The notes beneath the pieces are model-generated. The model did no database searches and had not been told where the DNA came from. It saw only the letters and a program-made list of their open reading frames with translations. Of a stretch of DNA of 16,757 nt, positions 13,695-16,757 are shown piece after piece (the stretch's first letter is position 1; each line of letters opens with the position of its first letter). Both the position numbers and the translations under genes were made by a program. The stretch spans positions 1 to 16,757 of the forward strand of contig JAIOJM010000141.1 of the NCBI GenBank assembly GCA_019911785.1, written 5' to 3'. This stretch comes from Sulfuricella sp. Lineage in GTDB: Bacteria > Pseudomonadota > Gammaproteobacteria > Burkholderiales > Sulfuricellaceae.

Positions 13695-15839
13695 ATGATG
13701 CATGGCATACCCATAACATTCAATGACAAGCCGCTCCGTTTTTTGTGGGAATACCGCAATGCGCAGGGGGAGCCCATAGGCTATGTTGCCCGTTTCGATG
13801 CTGACGGCAAGAAGGACGTGGTGCCCTACTTCAAGCGCGCGAATGGACACGGCTGGCAGAGTGGCAGCGCCGCCGATCCTCGCCCGCTGTTTGGCCTGGA
13901 CGTGCTGGCGCAAGCTGACCCCATCCGCGCCGTGTTCATCGTGGAAGGCGAGAAGGCCGCCGCCGCCCTGCAATCGCTCGGGCTGGTGGCGATAACTTCA
14001 CAAGGCGGAAGCAAGGCTGCCGACAAGACTGACTGGACGCCATCAGAAGGGCATGAGCACGTTTATCTATTGCCCGATAACGATGAGCCGGGGGAAGGTT
14101 ACGCAAAGGCAGTGGCTGCGATTCTGGCGGGTTTCTCGAAACCGCCAACCATTTCAATAGTGCGCCTGCCGAATCTGCCGCAAGGTGGAGACGTGGCGGA
14201 CTGGATCGCCGCCTATATTGATAATGCTTTTCTGGAATGGGATGACTTCCAGCCCGTGCCAGAAAGCGGGATTGATAGCAAGGCATTACTGTCTGATTTT
14301 CAGAAAGCAGTGAAAGCGCATAGTACGCCGGTGCCAGTTACATGGATGACTGCGCCTGAAACGCCAGGCGATTGGCAAGCCCCTATCAGCCTGCAATCGG
14401 CCACGCTTCCACCCTGGCCGAATGATGTTTTCCCTGGCGCCATTCAGAACTTTGTCACCGCCTTGAGCGCATCCACCGAAACCCCGCTGGAACTGTCCGC
14501 ATTGATGACGCTGGCAGCATTGAGCGCCGCCGCGCAAGGCAAATATCGGGTGCTGGTGAAGGCGGATTATTTCGAGCCGGTGAATACCTGGACATGTGCC
14601 GCGCTTCCACCAGGTAGCCGAAAAACTGCCGTTCAAAATGCAGCCACCGCCCCCCTGACCGCATGGGAAAAGGTACAGCGTGAAATTGTCGAGCCAGCAA
14701 TCAAGCAAGCGCAGGCCGATGACGCCACGATCCGCGAGCGGATCAGCCAGCTACGCAAGCAGGCCGGCAAGACAGATGGCGCGGAATTTAATCAGTTCAA
14801 AAAACAGATTGCCGACCTTGAAGCTGACTTGCCGGAAATACCCACCGCGCCGCAAGTGTGGGCGCAGGACGTGACCCCGGAGAATTTGGGCACAATCATG
14901 GCGGGCAACAGCGAACGTATGGCCATCCTGTCAGATGAAAGCGGCATTTTCGACATACTTGCAGGGCGCTATTCAGGTGGCGTACCGAACCTTGATCTAT
15001 TCCTGCAAGGACACGCAGGAAGCCCGGTAAGGGTGAATCGTGGCAGCCGCCCGCCGGTGTTTATGCAGTCGCCCACCTTGACCCTTGGCTTGTCCCCGCA
15101 GCCTGACGTGTTGCGCGGGCTGACCGACAATAAATCATTCCGTGGTCGTGGATTGCTAGGCCGCTTCCTGTATGCGCTGCCGTCCTCTAACTTGGGATAC
15201 CGCACCCTGGATGCACGCCCGATGCTGCCGGACTATCGTGCTCGGTACGAGGGTATTTTAACGGCGATGCTCAACCATGAAATGGCGAGCGATAAGGACG
15301 GCAACCCATGTCCGCACATTCTCAAAATCTCAGATGATGCGCTGCAAGCATGGCAGGCATTCGCTCATAGGGTAGAAGCCGGGATGCGTGAAGGTGGAAC
15401 CTATGCCCACATCACAGACTGGGCGGGCAAGTTTCTAGGTGTCGTGGTGCGGATTGCCGCCTTGCTGCATATCGCCCGCCATGCACTAGTCAGACCTTGG
15501 GGTAAGGAAATCTGCCTTGATGATATGAGCGCCGCGCTACGCATGGCCGAGGCCTTGAGTGTTCATGCGCTTGCCGTGTTCGACCTGATGGGCGCTGACC
15601 CTGCCCTGGACGGCGCCCGCGTGGTGTTGCGCTGGATCGAGCGCGAAGGCAAACAGGAATTCACTTTCAGGGATTGCCACTATGCTCACAAGACGCGCTA
15701 CAAGCGAGCTGCCGAGCTGGAGCCGGTAATTGACGTGCTGATCGAACGTCATTTTATCCGGCCACGGGTGGCGAAGGTGGCGCACAGGCCGAGTCGAAAA
15801 ATGGAAGTGAACCCGGCCATTTTGGCGGGGGTGCCATGA
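13695..15839 (+). CDS. TOPRIM-DUF3987 primase/helicase-like replication protein
   Basis: Large protein of 714 residues from ATG 13695 (ATG 13698 also possible; GGGGGTG precedes it, while ATG 13677 inside the CHC2 gene has no ribosome site). An N-terminal TOPRIM domain has the catalytic glutamate in FIVEGEKAA (E85) and the DxD in LLPDNDEPG (D128, D130). From about 235 a DUF3987 (YfjI-like) region follows: SALMTLAALSAAAQGKY, a degenerate Walker A-like LPPGSRKTA (304-312), a charged helical insert 320-382, and a Walker B-like ILSDES (411-416). SFRGRGLLGRFLY near 481-493 is an arginine-rich motif of the family. With the CHC2 protein it could make a split primase plus motor for element replication; ATPase activity is uncertain. 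Its stop overlaps a mini-ORF. Confidence 0.85.
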   Translation: MMHGIPITFNDKPLRFLWEYRNAQGEPIGYVARFDADGKKDVVPYFKRANGHGWQSGSAADPRPLFGLDVLAQADPIRAVFIVEGEKAAAALQSLGLVAITSQGGSKAADKTDWTPSEGHEHVYLLPDNDEPGEGYAKAVAAILAGFSKPPTISIVRLPNLPQGGDVADWIAAYIDNAFLEWDDFQPVPESGIDSKALLSDFQKAVKAHSTPVPVTWMTAPETPGDWQAPISLQSATLPPWPNDVFPGAIQNFVTALSASTETPLELSALMTLAALSAAAQGKYRVLVKADYFEPVNTWTCAALPPGSRKTAVQNAATAPLTAWEKVQREIVEPAIKQAQADDATIRERISQLRKQAGKTDGAEFNQFKKQIADLEADLPEIPTAPQVWAQDVTPENLGTIMAGNSERMAILSDESGIFDILAGRYSGGVPNLDLFLQGHAGSPVRVNRGSRPPVFMQSPTLTLGLSPQPDVLRGLTDNKSFRGRGLLGRFLYALPSSNLGYRTLDARPMLPDYRARYEGILTAMLNHEMASDKDGNPCPHILKISDDALQAWQAFAHRVEAGMREGGTYAHITDWAGKFLGVVVRIAALLHIARHALVRPWGKEICLDDMSAALRMAEALSVHALAVFDLMGADPALDGARVVLRWIEREGKQEFTFRDCHYAHKTRYKRAAELEPVIDVLIERHFIRPRVAKVAHRPSRKMEVNPAILAGVP

Positions 15840-15880
15840 ACAGCCTTTTGTGGCTTTTGTGGTCAATTTTCTCTAGGTGA
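15836..15880 (+). CDS. 14-codon hydrophobic mini-ORF, possible coupling peptide
   Basis: ATGA overlap with the stop of the TOPRIM gene, preceded by GGGGGT 3 nt upstream, encodes MNSLLWLLWSIFSR and then TGA. The stop codon itself forms part of the AGGTGA ribosome site of the next small ORF, so ribosomes ending here would sit at the next start. It may be a leader that couples translation. A chance ORF is possible at this length. Confidence 0.35.
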   Translation: MNSLLWLLWSIFSR

Positions 15881-15885
15881 AAAAA

Positions 15886-16038
15886 ATGAAATCAGATAAC
15901 AGCACGGCAAGTAATTCGCCTACGACCCTATCCCCGGCCCCGCCAAGAGCGCCAATTTTACGGGTGGGTGGGAAGTCTCTGGTGAGGAGTCTGTGGCGGC
16001 GTTGGTTGGAACGGTGGCCGGGACTAGTTGAAAGTTGA
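15886..16038 (+). CDS. Small basic, tryptophan-rich protein (50 residues)
   Basis: I do not recognise this family. The case for a gene is an ideal AGGTGA (15875-15880) 5 nt before ATG, same strand and tight packing between two real genes (12 bp to the next). The N-terminal half is Ser/Thr/Pro rich (SPTTLSPAPPRAPI), the C-terminal half is a basic helix SLVRSLWRRWLERWPG with three tryptophans, which would be amphipathic and could bind membrane, DNA or a partner protein. There is no cysteine or signal peptide. Confidence 0.5.
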   Translation: MKSDNSTASNSPTTLSPAPPRAPILRVGGKSLVRSLWRRWLERWPGLVES

Positions 16039-16050
16039 AAAAGGAAGCGA

Positions 16051-16659
16051 ATGATGGCAACTAAACCGAAGAAAAAACAGATAGCGAAAAGCGATGTAGA
16101 TGCACCAGTACCGGTATGGGCGATTCTTAATCCAACGGCACAAGCAGTATTAACCATTCGGGATTTTGAGAAATCAAGTTTCGATTTGTGCGACTTCGCT
16201 GAGGAATTAGCCACCCAAGTCGCGGCCGTCAATAACGGTGGCCTGAGCCGCGCAGAGGAAATTCTGATTACCCAGGCCCACACACTCAATACGCTATTCA
16301 ACAACCTGGTACGGCGGGCAAGCAAGCAGGAATATCTGCCTCAATATGAAACCCACATGCGGCTGGCGCTAAAGGCACAATCGCAATGCAGGGCAACACT
16401 GGAAACGCTGGCTAACATCAAGAATCCGCCGATTGTCTATGCACGGCAAGCGAACGTGACAACCGGGCCGCAACAAATCAACAACGGCACGGCTACACCA
16501 TCGCGTGTGCGGGAAATTGAAAAGGAGCAAACCCAACTATCAGGGGGCAACCATGAGCTACTACCGGACACCCGAGCATCGGGCCTTGAGAGCCGAATTG
16601 ATCCAACGCTGGAAACCTGTCACGGATCGCCCCATAGGAGCCAAACCATGATCGCCTAA
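16051..16659 (+). CDS. Conserved integrative-element protein of unknown function, C-terminus altered
   Basis: AAGGA sits 5 nt before ATG 16051 (ATG 16054 is also possible). The protein has a lysine-rich start (TKPKKKQIAK) and a helical core from about 45 to 147. The stretch AQAHTLNTLFNNL (75-86), then RLALKAQSQCRATLETLA (104-121), KNPP and YARQANVTTGPQQINNG (130-146) is one I recall from uncharacterised proteins of proteobacterial islands next to MSYYRTPEHR-type genes. No enzyme motif is seen. From residue 168 the frame overlaps the small gene at 16553, and the last 13 residues (190-202) come from the repeat block that starts at 16618, so the natural C-terminus is probably lost. Confidence 0.72.
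   Translation: MMATKPKKKQIAKSDVDAPVPVWAILNPTAQAVLTIRDFEKSSFDLCDFAEELATQVAAVNNGGLSRAEEILITQAHTLNTLFNNLVRRASKQEYLPQYETHMRLALKAQSQCRATLETLANIKNPPIVYARQANVTTGPQQINNGTATPSRVREIEKEQTQLSGGNHELLPDTRASGLESRIDPTLETCHGSPHRSQTMIA
16553..16651 (+). pseudogene. Truncated MSYYRTPEHR-type conserved island protein
   Basis: An ATG with AGGGGG 5 nt upstream opens MSYYRTPEHRALRAELIQRW, the N-terminus of a small conserved protein family that I recall from island and plasmid genes, usually continuing WKPWExSTGPxTPEGK. Here the match stops after WKP, and the frame ends at 32 residues in unrelated sequence. The break coincides with TGTCAC at 16618, the start of the repeat block, so an insertion probably split the gene. 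It is read in a different frame from, and inside, the 3' end of the preceding gene. If the rest survives, it will lie beyond the inserted element. Confidence 0.6.
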
Positions 16660-16757
16660 TGGCGCCACCAGATGATCGCCGTAATGGCGCCATCGCAGGA
16701 TCGGCATAAAGGCGCCAGTCCATGATCAGATAATGGCGCCACCCCACCCAGAATCAA
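16618..16757. repeat. Array of about five 25-bp-spaced repeats, probable insertion sequence end
   Basis: Units of 18-19 bp with consensus GATCGCC(n)TAATGGCGCCA begin at 16625 (most diverged), 16650, 16674, 16699 and 16724, steps of 25, 24, 25 and 25 bp, separated by 4-6 bp of variable sequence. GATC is kept in all five and GGCGCCA in four. Two units can form CGCC/GGCG hairpins around TAAT. The block begins with TGTCAC right where a conserved gene stops. Several internal repeats behind a TG end is a known trait of IS21-family termini; iterons of a replication origin are the alternative. The array may continue past the window. Confidence 0.65.

Larger units (their letters stand above)
10441..16757 (+). 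mobile_element. Integrative element (left part) inserted at tRNA-Thr
   Basis: A tyrosine recombinase gene lies 306 bp downstream of the tRNA, preceded by paired arm-like repeats, and is followed by an excisionase-like gene, a helix-turn-helix gene and a primase/helicase-like cassette, all on the same strand. This is the usual layout of a tRNA-borne genomic island or satellite-like element. The left limit is inferred as the tRNA 3' end; the right end and cargo are outside the window. No capsid, conjugation or defence gene is visible here, so the class (prophage, satellite, island) cannot be decided. Confidence 0.85.

Noticed and set aside
16625..16741. CRISPR array
   Set aside because: Units are spaced by only 4-6 bp, diverge in sequence and lack spacer-sized gaps; no cas genes.
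16493..16747. 84-residue minus-strand frame over the repeat block
   Set aside because: Its sequence is just translation of the 25-bp repeats and the antisense of the two + strand genes; no ribosome site.

Overview
The window has two parts. Bases 1 to about 10460 are a chromosomal segment of a proteobacterium, probably a betaproteobacterium (inferred from protein style and gene order; no 16S is present). From about 10440 to the right edge is the left part of an integrative element inserted at a tRNA-Thr gene.

Chromosomal part. The 3' end of ispH (isoprenoid synthesis, + strand) converges on a minor-pilin operon read on the minus strand: pilE-like, fimT/fimU-like, pilV, pilW, pilX, pilY1. Together these encode the priming tip complex and the PilY1 tip adhesin of a type IVa pilus. 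Divergent from the operon is thiO (glycine oxidase, thiamine thiazole synthesis), followed by a cysteine-free Fur-superfamily regulator of Irr-like type. The order ispH / minor pilins / thiO matches what is known from Pseudomonas aeruginosa, but the pilE-like gene comes first here and no pilY2 is seen. PilY1 carries two diverged copies of a beta-rich module, about 105 residues each, inside its N-terminal half.

Mobile part. A tRNA-Thr(CGT) gene with a good promoter is followed by a strong terminator, two pairs of 11-bp-spaced GGGGCACT-like repeats in opposite orientation (likely integrase arm sites), and a tyrosine recombinase gene. Next come an unrecognised 258-residue protein, a 107-bp spacer rich in short repeats, and a tightly packed cassette: an excisionase-like DNA-binding protein, a helix-turn-helix protein, a stand-alone CHC2 zinc-finger primase domain and a TOPRIM-DUF3987 primase/helicase-like protein. 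The genes in the cassette are joined by 4-bp ATGA overlaps or 1-bp gaps. After them come a 14-codon mini-ORF, a 50-residue small ORF with an excellent ribosome binding site, and a conserved island protein of unknown function.

At the right edge, a small conserved island gene of the MSYYRTPEHR type is cut off after its WKP motif, where a block of about five 25-bp-spaced repeats begins. This looks like the multi-repeat end of an insertion sequence (IS21-like is my best guess), though replication iterons cannot be excluded. The element's right attachment site and any cargo lie outside the window.
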